A DNA stretch of 64,000 bases from Turbatrix aceti. Its lineage: Eukaryota > Nematoda > Chromadorea > Rhabditida > Panagrolaimidae. How positions within the stretch are numbered: the stretch's first letter is position 1; each line of letters opens with the position of its first letter. The notes below the pieces were generated by a model. It did no database searches. It was not told where the DNA came from and saw only the letters and a program-made list of their open reading frames with translations. The position numbers were made by a program, and so were the translations under genes. Of the stretch, positions 1 to 10,100 are shown one piece after another. The stretch spans positions 6,782,718-6,846,717 of the forward strand of contig OZ017768.1 in the NCBI GenBank assembly GCA_963969345.1. Reading direction: 5' to 3'.

Positions 1-2468
1 GCTCATGAGCGGACTTTGTTTGGCTCTGCCCTGTCCTCCCCACCTTCAGAAAATACCCGGATTACCGACACGCAGGCAGTTAGTGAGTCAGTGTGAAAAA
101 AAAGTGAAAAACAAGGACATTGCCGTAATCTGGGAAAACGGTACTTGTCGCGTAAAAAAAAGGATTGAAACAGAAAACAAACAAAAAAAAACAAAAAGCA
201 GACAGACGTCAGGAAAAGTGGAAGGGGAAGGGGAAGAAGAACCCCGTCTGGCCCGAAAAAACAATGTGCCGCTGATGTCTGCAAAAATTAGGACAATGTG
301 CTCGCAAAAACAGCTGGCAAAGGTCAACTCGTGGCTGGATGGCTGGGGATGGCTGTGGGGCTTGAGAGAGAGACAACCGGGCGTTGTCCGGACATCGCAA
401 ATGAGGAGCATCCTTCTCCCCTTTGCTGCCACCGCCGCCGAAAGTATGTAGCAACAGGAGAGGGCGGACACGGGTAATTCAGCAAAAAACACGTCGCACT
501 GAAGGAAAGAGGTGTCAAGCGGGGCGGAAACTGAAATGACACCACACCACACCGCATCGCACCGCGTCCGGCCAATTTTCTAACCTATCTGATGGAAACA
601 GGGGCGGAGAAAGAGAGAGTTGCAAAAAAAATGAGTCTGGCAGTGAGTATTTACTATTTTTAAATAGATTTTGTACAAAGTGTGCAAAAGTTCTGCCCGC
701 GGGTCAGTGCCTAAAGGGGTCAGACTGACTGAGTGGATAACAGGTTGTTTTTTTTTTCGAATTTCATCGATCTCGACCGATAATGGGTACAGAATGTTTG
801 CATACGTGCAAGACCTGACGGCAGGTAGGCATGTAACCTACACCCAGCGATTCTGCACTGATCACTGACTTCCTAAAGAACAAGAGGAACAGAATCAACG
901 GAGCACGTAGCAATCAATCGGGGGGTGCACCACAGAACGCCGCTCACGATCACGTCCGCAATACATACGCGAGAGATGATGATAGATGTCTGCTACGTAC
1001 TACGTGCCAGCGAGCGGATGACAGATTTTTGACGAACGCGAGACAAATAACAGTGCAACCGATAAAAATAAAGAACAAAACAGAAAAAAGTCTGTTGGAG
1101 ATGAACAACAGGCGGCTTTGTTATGCTCTTCACCGGTTTGTTGTTCACCAGGTAAAAATAGATAGCATACATAGAACACAACACATTCGATGCCCTTGAC
1201 GCATAAAAAATCTAAACGAAAAACTAGTGCCAATGGAAACTTGCGCAAGACGGCTGCAAAAAATACACAGAAACCGGATTGAAAGTTTTAATCCGCAGAT
1301 TTTCTAAAACCTTTAATTTCGTTTTTTATCGGATTTTGTTTGCAAAGGTTTGCAAAGCAACAGATTACAAAAATACAAATTTACTTTTAAATTTGTTACT
1401 TTTTCCTTAAAAAAACATTTGCTGTGATTGAAGGCCTGAAGCCTGCGCGACAGGACTTCAGGTCATTAACACGCTCAAATCAGAATCATTCGAGATGGAA
1501 TGCAATTATTCCCGCAAAACGCAAAACGTGCATCTGCAGAATTCTCAAGTCTTTGATTCCTTTTTTAGACACCAAAAAAATAGTCGCATAGTAAATACAT
1601 AGTTGTTATTGTTATTTTAATTTGTTGATAAGTGCCGACAAAGGGGCCGTAGAGGGCAATTCAAGGGCACAGGCCAAGGGCACCCTCAATTGAATGGCCC
1701 CGAGCACTGCCAACCACGCCACGGGAGAGGCAACTCACTTATGCTACCACGGCCAGGCCACGGAAAACAAGCCAACGTCGTCCGCAAACATGTTTTTTTT
1801 ACTATTCGACGCACCGGTGCCAACCCAACTCCCGGTAGTTGGCTCAAATTCGGGCACAGCGCTCTCCCGGGATTTGGGGGGCATTCGCTCGGTAAAGTCG
1901 TCAAATTGAGGAGGAAAAAAACAAGCGGAAGCAAGAAAGACGCGATAAAGAGTTCCAATTCTGCACGCTGTGCACAGATCGTCGCGTTTATCACGCCAGA
2001 TTGGCCCAGGAACGACTTTTTGGGACGCAAATTGTGCCTTCCGGCTAAAATGAATATTTTGACTGACCAAGTGCCATCCAAAGACAGACTGCTACCCCGA
2101 GTACTTTGGCAGACAGACGAAGTTAAGAAAGAAAGAAAGAAACAACATCGGTGTCTTCGGCGTCGGAGGATGAATTATGCATGTCCTCATCCTGGTGCAA
2201 AGATTTCAAAGATTTGTGCTTTCAAAGCAAAAAAAGGAGAAAAAATCCAAAAAAAGTGTAATTGAATGACGCGGAGTGAGTGCGTTTGTTTTCAAGAGAG
2301 GTGTTGCGTGCCGGGCCAGCCGGGCAGGACACATAGATTGAGGCCAATCTCTGGGGAGCGGGTGGCGGGTGCAACGAGCAATGAGCCGTGTACATTGTTC
2401 GGGATAAGAAAATGGCTAATTGCCTTCTTTTCCCGCCCCTTCCGTCGCGGATACGTGTCACAGCTGAC
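1..2468. other. Gene-free left flank
   Basis: I find no supportable gene in this stretch. The open frames on both strands are low-complexity: lysine-rich from A-tracts, arginine-rich from GC patches. None shows a recognisable domain or a chain of splice sites in phase. The sequence alternates A-rich runs with moderately GC-rich patches and looks like intergenic or untranslated DNA of the stomatin neighbourhood. It may hold an upstream or noncoding exon of something outside the window, which I cannot see. Confidence 0.5.
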
Positions 2469-2871
2469 CAGTGTAACATCGCCTTCGCCTTCATCGCCCC
2501 CGGAGGCGCCTTCAGATCGCCTTCGCCTCCGGAGGCGAAGGCGAAGGCGAAGGCAAAAAATTGATCGCCTCCAATTGCCTTCGCCTTCATCGCCTTCAGA
2601 CCTTTACAATTTGGAACAAAAAATTTGAATGACTTTAAATTCTAACCACAAATAGTCAAAAAACAGCTTTACCACTTTATTTAATAGAATTAAAAGCCTT
2701 CTATTATCATAATTTCGCTTTCTGCTATGATTTTGTAAGAGAAAATTTGAGATTTGACACCAAAGGCGCCTCTGATCGCCTCCGTCTCTGGAGGCGCCTT
2801 CATCGCCTTCGCCTTCGCCTTCGGAGGCGAAGGCGAAGGCGAAGGCAATAATTTTGGTTTGCGTTACACTG
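2469..2871. mobile_element. hAT-type MITE, GAAGGC-repeat family
   Basis: The ends are inverted repeats: CAGTGTAAC on the left and its complement GTTACACTG on the right. The element is flanked by a perfect 8-bp direct repeat, CAGCTGAC, at 2461-2468 and 2872-2879. An 8-bp target duplication with CAGNG-type ends is the hallmark of hAT transposons. The 403-bp interior has no coding capacity. It consists of two blocks (about 2480-2608 and 2756-2850) of the hexamer GAAGGC in tandem and in inverted orientation, separated by an AT-rich core. Each block can fold back on itself. Confidence 0.85.
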
Positions 2872-3034
2872 CAGCTGACACGAGGAGCACCCGATCAGGG
2901 CCCTGGGATCACATATTTTCATGCACCCTCTTGCTAACGATTTTTTAATTAATCGGATCGATGTTGCTTTTTTTTTAAATTTTTTTACTCCAAAAACAAA
3001 CGCCCGGTTAAAATGCAAAACACGAAAAAAACGA

Positions 3035-4573
3035 TCAAGTCGCCGCTGCCGGAACATTTCGAGGCAAGGTGTAGCCAAAAATCATGTCCATCACGTCCAG
3101 CGGCACTGGGAAGATGATTGTCTCGTTCTTTTCTTGCCTAAACAATATCCTAGCTTCCAAAAATCCTCCAAACCCAGTCTTACCCAATATTATTGAGCGT
3201 CTGCATGAATCTTAGATGCATAGCGTTCGGGTCCCGGTCAATGACCTCCGCAGCCTCCTTCAGCGCTTTGGAAGCCTTGTGCTCCCCTTCAGCCACGATA
3301 ACCTTTGCTCTGGCTTCACGCGCAGCTTCGGCCTCTGCAGCCATTGCTCGCTGAAGCTGCACCGGCAGTCGGACGTCTTTGACTTCAATTCTTTCCGCAC
3401 AGACACCCCAGGTGCGGGTTCCGACGTCGAGCGCTTCCTTGATCTGCGCTGCGGTGGGTTCCCGCTCACTCAGCATCTCGGCGAGCGTTTTTGTGCCGAG
3501 GATGTTGCGAAGCGTCGACTGTGCGAGAAGCTTGGTCGAATGCAGGCTGTCTTCGACGCTTGTTACAGACATGGTCGCGTCGAGAACTCGGTAGTAGACT
3601 ATCGCGTCGACTGCTACGGTCACTGAGTCCTTCGACAGAATCTAAAACAACTTTTTTGAATTTTTTTATGACGCGCGATAAAAAAAAGGTTACCTCCTGG
3701 GGCGGTACTTCGAAGGATATAACGCGCAGGTCGACTCGCTCGTACTTGTCCAGACAGGGGATGACAAAAAAGAAGCCCGGGCCTGGAAAAAAATTAGTTA
3801 CATATGTATGTCAGTGCCAAAAATCACTAAAATTACCCTTAGCGCCGCCAGACTTCATTTTTCCGAGTCGAAAGATGACGATTCGCTCGTAGTCGTGAAC
3901 AAACTAAAAATACATTCAAACGCGTATCAATCACCGATAAAGCGCCTTATTTACCTTTACACATACGCAAATGGAGAACGGCATGGTCAGGATGACTATG
4001 AGGTAGGACACAAACATCAAAAAACATCCGCAGCAGCCAAAATTGTAGTTCGGGTCGTCTAAAAAATCATTTTTTGGTCAGATCAATAAAAATAAAGTCT
4101 ACCTTTGTCCTCGACGATGACAACATTTCCCTTCTTGCCGTTGATGTCGCCGTTCGGAAGCAAAACAGTCGTGCTGCCAGAAATGCTTCCGACCCCTCCA
4201 GACACATCGCTGCCATTTTGATCTGGTGAAACCTTCAAAAAAAAAATCGTCATCGTAAATCACGTAAATATACCAGGCATACATATTTTTCAAGCAAAAA
4301 TCAACTTACATCATCGGGAAGATTCTTGAGTGTCTCCAGCGCGACTTTTTCAACTTCGTTGCTGGAGTCGCTGAGGATGTCTTCCTCGTCTTCTTCGTCA
4401 TCGTCGTCATTGTTGTCGTCCTTGCTGCTCGACGACGGCAGCACAACGCCTTCGTCGTCCAGAAGCTTGGTTTCGATTTTTCGGGCCGCGGTCGATCCGC
4501 CGCTCCCGGTCGAGGTTGATAGGCTGACGACGCTGTTGCGCGCAGAAGACATATTCGAATGCCGACGACTCAT
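3035..4573 (-). CDS. Stomatin/MEC-2-family membrane scaffold protein
   Basis: Seven coding exons (4310-4573, 4103-4232, 3955-4058, 3837-3903, 3694-3782, 3184-3641, 3035-3137) give 404 residues with all phases closing. The first ~90 residues are Ser-rich then strongly acidic (runs of D and E). About residues 130-165 hold a hydrophobic hairpin beginning NFGCCGCF, the membrane-inserted loop of stomatins. A full SPFH domain follows, with VHDYERIVIFRLGKM, GPGFFFVIPCLDKYERVDLR, DSVTVAVDAIVYYRV, and the signature RAMAAEAEAAREARAKV, ending FPVPLDVMDMIFG. Stomatins are inner-leaflet, cholesterol-binding oligomers that tune ion channels; in nematodes these include MEC-2 (touch) and UNC-1. I cannot choose among the paralogues. 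The acidic N-terminal extension is longer than in vertebrate stomatin, as in MEC-2-like proteins. A second in-frame ATG lies 7 codons downstream. Confidence 0.93.
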
Positions 4574-4856
4574 CGCTGGTGTGTGGACTACGAGCTACTG
4601 CCGACTGGTTGTTTCTTGTTTCCCGTTTCGTCTGCCGAAAAACAAGATGCGCCTGTTTTGGGATGCATATCTTCTTCTTTGCGCTTCAAAATGCATGAGT
4701 CCTCCCTCCGGCCCCCGACACACACGCGCCTTAGGTTTTATTAAAGTCTGTTATTTTATTTTTTTTTGTTCATTTCATTCAGTGTCACTACTTCGTGGAG
4801 GACGTCGATGGACTGGTATCCGGGTGGACGAATCATTGATTTGATTGGGTGGTCGG

Positions 4857-6259
4857 TCATAATCTCGACTTGTGCCCGGCAGAGGCCGTCGACGAAGAAG
4901 TAGAGGGCGGCTTGCCGTTTCGCGATGCCGACCGGGAGATCCTAAAAAAAACGAGCCGGTCATGCATTTTGGATGCATGCGCGCCAGTCGAGTACTTACG
5001 GCTTCTTGGGAGAGGGGGTGTTCACATTCCGGGGCGCCGAGTTTGACCGCCTGAAACCAAACAAATACTTCCAGTTTGGTGGAATTTTCCCCAAAAGAGA
5101 ACTAACTTGACCGGAGTCGGAAGATGAGAAGTCCGAACACGACTGACGTCGGCGCTGTTGGTCACGTGGCGACCCTGACTCGACTTGAGCGACGCGGCCG
5201 TCGATGGCGCCTTCGAACCAGTGACGTTGGCCTTCGTCGAAGGTCTGCGAGACGACACATCCCTGCTCTGCGACTGAGAACGGTTTGCAGGTGTTCTGGG
5301 TTGGGACTGTGACTGAAAAACAGGCTATACTAAATCTCCTTTTCAGTTCAAAAATTGTCATGACATTGTGCAAAATGCACTTTTTTTCTCTTGAACGCCT
5401 GTTTTGCTCCTTTTTCGCCGGACAATCGTCATAATCATCCTCTGGCACGCCGGTATTCAGCAACTATACACTTCCGCATCCCAGACAAAAAAAAACTGAC
5501 CCTCGATTTGGATGCTCCGGTTTTGGGTGCCTTGGGTGCTGTAGCTGTGTGAGAGCCCGTCCGAGCGTGCTGCTCTCGACAAAAGGCTATGTGGCGGTCA
5601 GCAGCCCTCTCGTTGAAGCTGCGCCCGCAGTAATCGCACCTCACATAGTCGGGATTGAAGGAAGTCTTTGGAGGTGGCGGAAGTGGGGCTCCGGTCTTGA
5701 GCGCGACATCCACCTGCCTAGCGCCGGCCACCGCTCCGATGAACTCCTGATGCCGTTCGCGCCAGTGTGTCTTGGGTCGGGGAAAAATGCCGCCGAACTG
5801 AAAAAAAACAGCACGGTAAAAACAGCGTAGTTGTCTTTAAATGGTGTTTTTTTTGCGTTAGAGTACAACAAAAAACCAAGGAGCACGTGAACGTGAACGT
5901 GGGCCCCGGTAAATGCATTTCCCCCCAGGGGAGAAAAACAGACTCTCACCTTTTCTTTCTCTTTCTGGGCCTTGCGCACGGCAGCGAGCGGGATGTCTGA
6001 GCCCTGGGCGCGCTGTTTGCCGGACTCAAACGTCTTGCGTCCGAGTTTTTGCAGCTTTTTGCAGGCAACTTCGTGTTTGACCTTCAAAATGAATACGGTC
6101 TTTGACGGATGCCACAGGACACAAAACTCACCAGGGAAGCTCTGACAAATTTCCTACCGCAGATCTTGCACGGAAAAGTCGGCTCGTTCGGGTCGTATAC
6201 ATCTGAAGTCCTTTTTGGCATTTTTTGAAGATGGCAAAATCCGAAAACTCACCTTCCAT
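4857..6259 (-). CDS. ZC2HC1-type C2HC zinc-finger protein
   Basis: Seven exons (6253-6259, 6132-6202, 5950-6081, 5501-5797, 5107-5312, 5000-5050, 4857-4941) give 282 residues in phase. Two C2HC fingers are visible: FPCKICGRKF...H.VAC near residue 15 and VRCDYCGRSFNERAADRHIAFC near residue 145. Between them lie the family motifs RKTFESGKQRAQGSDIP and HWRERHQEFIGA, then LPPPPKTSFNPDY, all diagnostic of the ZC2HC1A/B family, whose molecular role is poorly known. The tail is Ser/Lys-rich and ends HKSRL. The start is a 7-base exon (ATGGAAG) joined over a 50-base intron with a perfect GTGAGT donor; an alternative is the ATG at 6219-6221 read without that intron. A different donor in exon 5 would give another C-terminus ending near 4756. 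A polyadenylation signal on this strand (reverse of TTTATT) is at 4737-4742. The gene is head-to-head with IFT172. Confidence 0.88.
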
Positions 6260-7151
6260 GATTTGACTGACTGACTGTTTCCCCGACTTCGTATGTTATT
6301 ATCTGTTTTTTAGACCCTGGAAATCTTTCAAAAAGTCTCTCAAAACCGCAGGGGATCAAGCTGGGAGAAAAGGCACGCTGCGAGAGGAGAGTCAAATTGG
6401 ATAACAACCACCCTGGAGAACACGAAAGGTAACGACGACGACGACGACGACGGCTCTTTCGTCTCTTTTTTTTCTCGGCTGAGAGCTGTAGTCGGTCGCC
6501 TGCGCCTTCCAAAATAGCCGTAAGCAAGCGCCCAACCTCCGAACAGAACGGTTGCTAGGCGCAACTCTCCGCATACTCATGCTCGACGTGGTTGCTGTTT
6601 CCGGTCGACGCCGGTGGCGGTGGCAGTGACCAGCTGCAGCTGTGGCCCAGCGTTCTCGTTCCTTGCGGGGATTGAGATTCGGCTTGCTGCATGTTTTAAC
6701 ACAAGTTTGTGTCCCTGAATGTCCGTATCCCCGGTAAAAAACGACTGCTGCCAGGCATGTTTCGAAATTTGAAAAAAAAACTGTTGCCGGGCACTTTTTT
6801 AGGCTTTTAAAATCATTCCAATTCAGTTTTGAACTTATTTGTCAGTGAAATCGTAAAAAATAAACTGCAAAAGAACAGAAGAACATAAAAAACAAAAAAC
6901 AAACCGGAAGGTAAACGCAAGAACACCGGATAAAAAACAGACATAAGCGGCTCCAAAAAAGCGTCTTTAAACAATAATCGGCGCGATTACCCCATTAAAT
7001 GACACAGCGCTTAAGGGCATCTCCATCTGGTGTGCCAAGAACGTTTCCATAACAACACTTGCGGTGCGGGCTGTGAACTTTCTGACAGCGTTCCCTTTCT
7101 TTTTCCCTTTCTGGCTTCAGAGGACGTCAGACTCACCTGCAATCAAGAAAA
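6260..7151. promoter_or_regulatory. Bidirectional spacer, ZC2HC1-like / IFT172
   Basis: This 892-bp stretch separates two divergent genes and shows no coding potential. It should contain both promoters. Besides the X-box listed separately, an imperfect palindrome GTTGCTAGGCGCAAC lies at 6551-6565, 292 bp upstream of the ZC2HC1-like start. It looks like an X-box with a one-base-longer spacer, so I treat it only as a weak candidate. The A/T-rich middle (about 6720-6960) holds nothing I recognise. Confidence 0.45.
7043..7056 (+). promoter_or_regulatory. X-box (RFX/DAF-19 site) of IFT172
   Basis: The 14-mer GTTTCCATAACAAC matches the nematode X-box consensus RTHNYYWTRRNRAC at every position. It ends 95 bp before the IFT172 ATG. 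In C. elegans the RFX factor DAF-19 drives ciliary genes, including the IFT172 orthologue osm-1, through X-boxes typically within about 50-200 bp of the start codon. Position, orientation-insensitive palindromic form and the downstream gene all agree. That it is bound is inference. Confidence 0.85.
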
Positions 7152-10100
7152 ATGAAGCTCAAGTACCTGAGCAGTCTCATAGAGCCCCAGGTAAGCCTTA
7201 TTTTTAACGTTTTGATGAGCCTGACTTTTTGCAGACCGAAGTGGCCAAAATCCGAACCCTGGCATTTTCGCCGAATAACAGAAAACTTGCCGTGGCGACC
7301 GCTGATCTCCATGTTGTTCTGTTTGACGAGAAATTTGCTCGGCGCGACAAATTTGCTACCAAGCCGGTCGATTCGAAGGTTGGTTTCAGGGATGGGTGAA
7401 CAGCCGTTTTTTTTTGTTCTCGGACGAACACGAGCATTTTATTAATTTTGTTTGAGAAATCGAACGAACACGAACATTTTTGTCAGTGTTTGCGAACGAA
7501 CACGAACGAACAACGAACAGATTTTTAGCATATTTTATATAAAATTTTGTTCAAACTGGGGATAAAAACGTAAACTTTGGTACTATGCGTTTTCACATTT
7601 TTGGGGACAGGTTTCCTACACTTTTTATTGCCGAAGGCAATTGACACTAATATTTGTCATTTTTGGAAAAATAACATCAATTTTGGCATCATTAAACTGA
7701 TTTTACCTAAATTTTTTGTTCGTTTTACCTGTTCGGAAAATTTATCATTGTTCGCGAACGAACTAGAACAAAGCAAATAGTTATGTTCGCAAACGAACAC
7801 GGACGCAAAAAATTTGAATTTGTTTGTGAACGAACACGATCGTTCGCCCATCCCTGGTTGGTTTGTTGGAAAACAATTGAATTTTCAGTTTGGAAAAAAA
7901 AGTTTCATCGTGACGAGTTTGGTTTTTTCGCCTGATTCTACAAAGTTGGCAGTCGGGCAGAGCGACAATATTGTTTTTGTTTATCGTCTCGGTGAAACCT
8001 GGTTTGTTTAACAAAAAACGAGTGCCTCGATTAACCTTTTTGGCTTTTAGGGAAGAAAAAAAAGTGATCTGCAACAAATTTGCGCAATCGTCGCCGGTAA
8101 CGAGTCTCATCTGGCCGGAAGAAAACCGCCTCATCATCGGCCTGATCGACGGCAAAGTCAGATACGCGTCGGCGCATTCCAACAAGTGTTCTACCGTGTA
8201 CAAGACCGAAGCAGGGGTCATTGCCCTCGCGCAGTCTCCGAATCGACGGACTTTTGTCAGCGGGCACGAAGACAGCGCTGTTATCCTGTTCAGTTTCGAC
8301 ACCCGGACGCAGACTAAAATCTGCGTCCACACGACTCCACCCTACTGCCTGCTCCTGAGCAACTTTGGCATCCTCGCGGCCGGGGCGGATAAGCGAATTG
8401 TCTCGTACAACGAGCAGGGCAAGATTCTGCAGGAATTCGACTTCAGCAAGGATGACAAGGAGCGGAGTTATTCATGCGCCGTGATCGACCCTTCTGGGTA
8501 CAATGCCATGTTCGCGTGCTACAACAGGTGAGACAGTTGAGTTTAAAATCAGTGTTGTTGGATTATTCGCGCCTGGGTTACCCGACAAAAAAATTCCGGG
8601 TTTTGGATCGAGTTACCCATTTTTGGATTCAGAAACCCTGTCAAGTCGCGCGGTTGATGGTAGAATGCTCAGTGAAGTTTAGAAGTTTATTTCGTTGTTC
8701 AACAAGCGTTTGAAACCGTACAAAAAGATAAAGAATGTAAGACAAGCCCCAACTATATACATGCGCCGTTATCTCTGTGATCGGCGCGCCCGATCGGCGC
8801 TTCCGTCCCCCTCCGTGGGGAACGGAAGCCGCTCGGAGGGGTCGACAAGATGACAAGCTTTTTCCGGTGTTGCGCTGCGGCTGTATCGTGGATGTTGCAT
8901 CATCCACGACACAGCCGGCGGGCCGCCAAAGCAACCAGGACCCCCAAAACTAGGAGATCAAAAAGCACCAGGGACATGGGAGAAGGAGGGGAGGGGCGGG
9001 AAAGAGTGGACGTACTGGCTCTCCACCAAAGGGTTTCCCCGGACGCCCCTTCCAACACGAACCAATCCACGTGCTGCGCGCACTGGTAGGTGCACTCAAT
9101 TTTGGTCTTCTGCTCCGTCATTGGCGCCGCAACGGTAGAATTTTTCCCTTTTGGTCCGCAGGCGCTGTTTCAGTAGACGCTGTTCCCTGCAGATTCCCGG
9201 CCGATGCACCATGTCAAGTCGCGAGGTTGATGGTAGAATGCTCAGTGAAGTTTATTTCGTTGTTCAACAAGCGTTTGAAACCGTACAAAAACATAAAGAA
9301 TGTAAGACAAGCCCCAACTATATATCTACATGCGCCCTTATCTCTGTGATCGGCGCTTTCGTTCCCCTCTGTGGGGAACGGAAGCTGTCGACCCCTCTCG
9401 TGCCTTTTCCGGTGTTGCCAGCTGCGCTGCGGCTGTATCGTGGATGTTGCATCATCCACGACAAACCCAAAAATTGTCAAAATGAAGCAGAAATAGAAAA
9501 AAACCGTTAAAAATACCAAATTTTGGCTTTTGAAGATGCAATATTCGCGTTAGAGTCGGGTAACTCAAAATTTTTAGGTTCGGGTTCGACTTTGGGTCGG
9601 GTTACCCAAAGTAATTCCGAACTTGACAAAACTGTTTTTAAACATTAAAATTTTTGTAAATTCTGTCGCATTAAAAAAATTTTTAAATTTAAAAAAAGTT
9701 AAAAAAAACATTTTTAATAAAAAAAATTTTTTTCGATTCAAAAATGGTTTTTTTAGAGATAAAAAATTTTTTTTAATTCAAAAATAGTTCTTTTTAAAGA
9801 TAAAAATTTTTTTTTCATATAAAAATTTTTTTAAAGATTAAAAAAAATGTTAACTGTTTGTTTTTCAGGCTCCGGCTCATGACCTGGTCCCAGCGCCGTG
9901 GAGCATGGGACTCTGGCCAGACCCTAACAGCCACCACTCTATACACCGTGTCAGCTCTTGCCTGGAAGCCAGACGGATCGACGATCATCTGCGGCAACCA
10001 GACAGGCCTCGTCATGGCCATCGACTGTTCTCTCAAACGCAAGCTCATAAAAAACCAATTCGAAACAACTTTTGTCTCACCATCCCAGGTGGTCGTGCGG

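Larger units (their letters stand above)
8639..9463 (-). mobile_element. Terminal-repeat retrotransposon in miniature (TRIM)
   Basis: Two direct repeats (8639-8911 and 9212-9463) each begin TGTC and end GACA, the canonical TG...CA form of LTRs. They bracket 300 bp with no coding capacity. A perfect 5-bp duplication, AACCC, flanks the whole (8634-8638 and 9464-9468). The + strand bases next to the right LTR, at 9192-9211, equal the 3' end of tRNA-Gly including CCA, so the primer-binding site places the element on the - strand. No convincing polypurine tract precedes the other LTR. The length (825 bp), the absence of genes and the primer site define a TRIM, or an equally small deletion derivative of an LTR element. 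It lies in IFT172 intron 4, inside an older MITE. Confidence 0.88.
8550..9634. mobile_element. Degenerate CCCGAA-family hAT-like MITE, interrupted by a TRIM
   Basis: The left end CAGTGTTGTTGGATTATTC and the right end CCGAACTTGACAAAACTG match, with several substitutions, the ends of the intact copy at 40360-40963. The flanking 8-mers (TTTAAAAT and TTTTTAAA) are only roughly similar. The remaining interior carries the family word GGGTTACCCGA and its inverse at about 8575-8638 and 9540-9620. The middle is occupied by a younger LTR element. Without that insertion the copy would be about 255 bp. Confidence 0.6.

Noticed and set aside
1690..2265. A 191-codon open frame on the + strand in the gene-free left flank
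   Set aside because: Composition is basic and irregular, no domain or homologous motif is visible, and overlapping frames on the other strand are as long. No splice chain joins it to anything.
4756..4856. Alternative C-terminus of the ZC2HC1-like gene (DLPVGIAKRQAALYFFVDG...)
   Set aside because: It requires a weaker GTCAAG donor in exon 5. The preferred donor gives a Ser/Lys-rich tail like that of the family. Kept only as a possible isoform.
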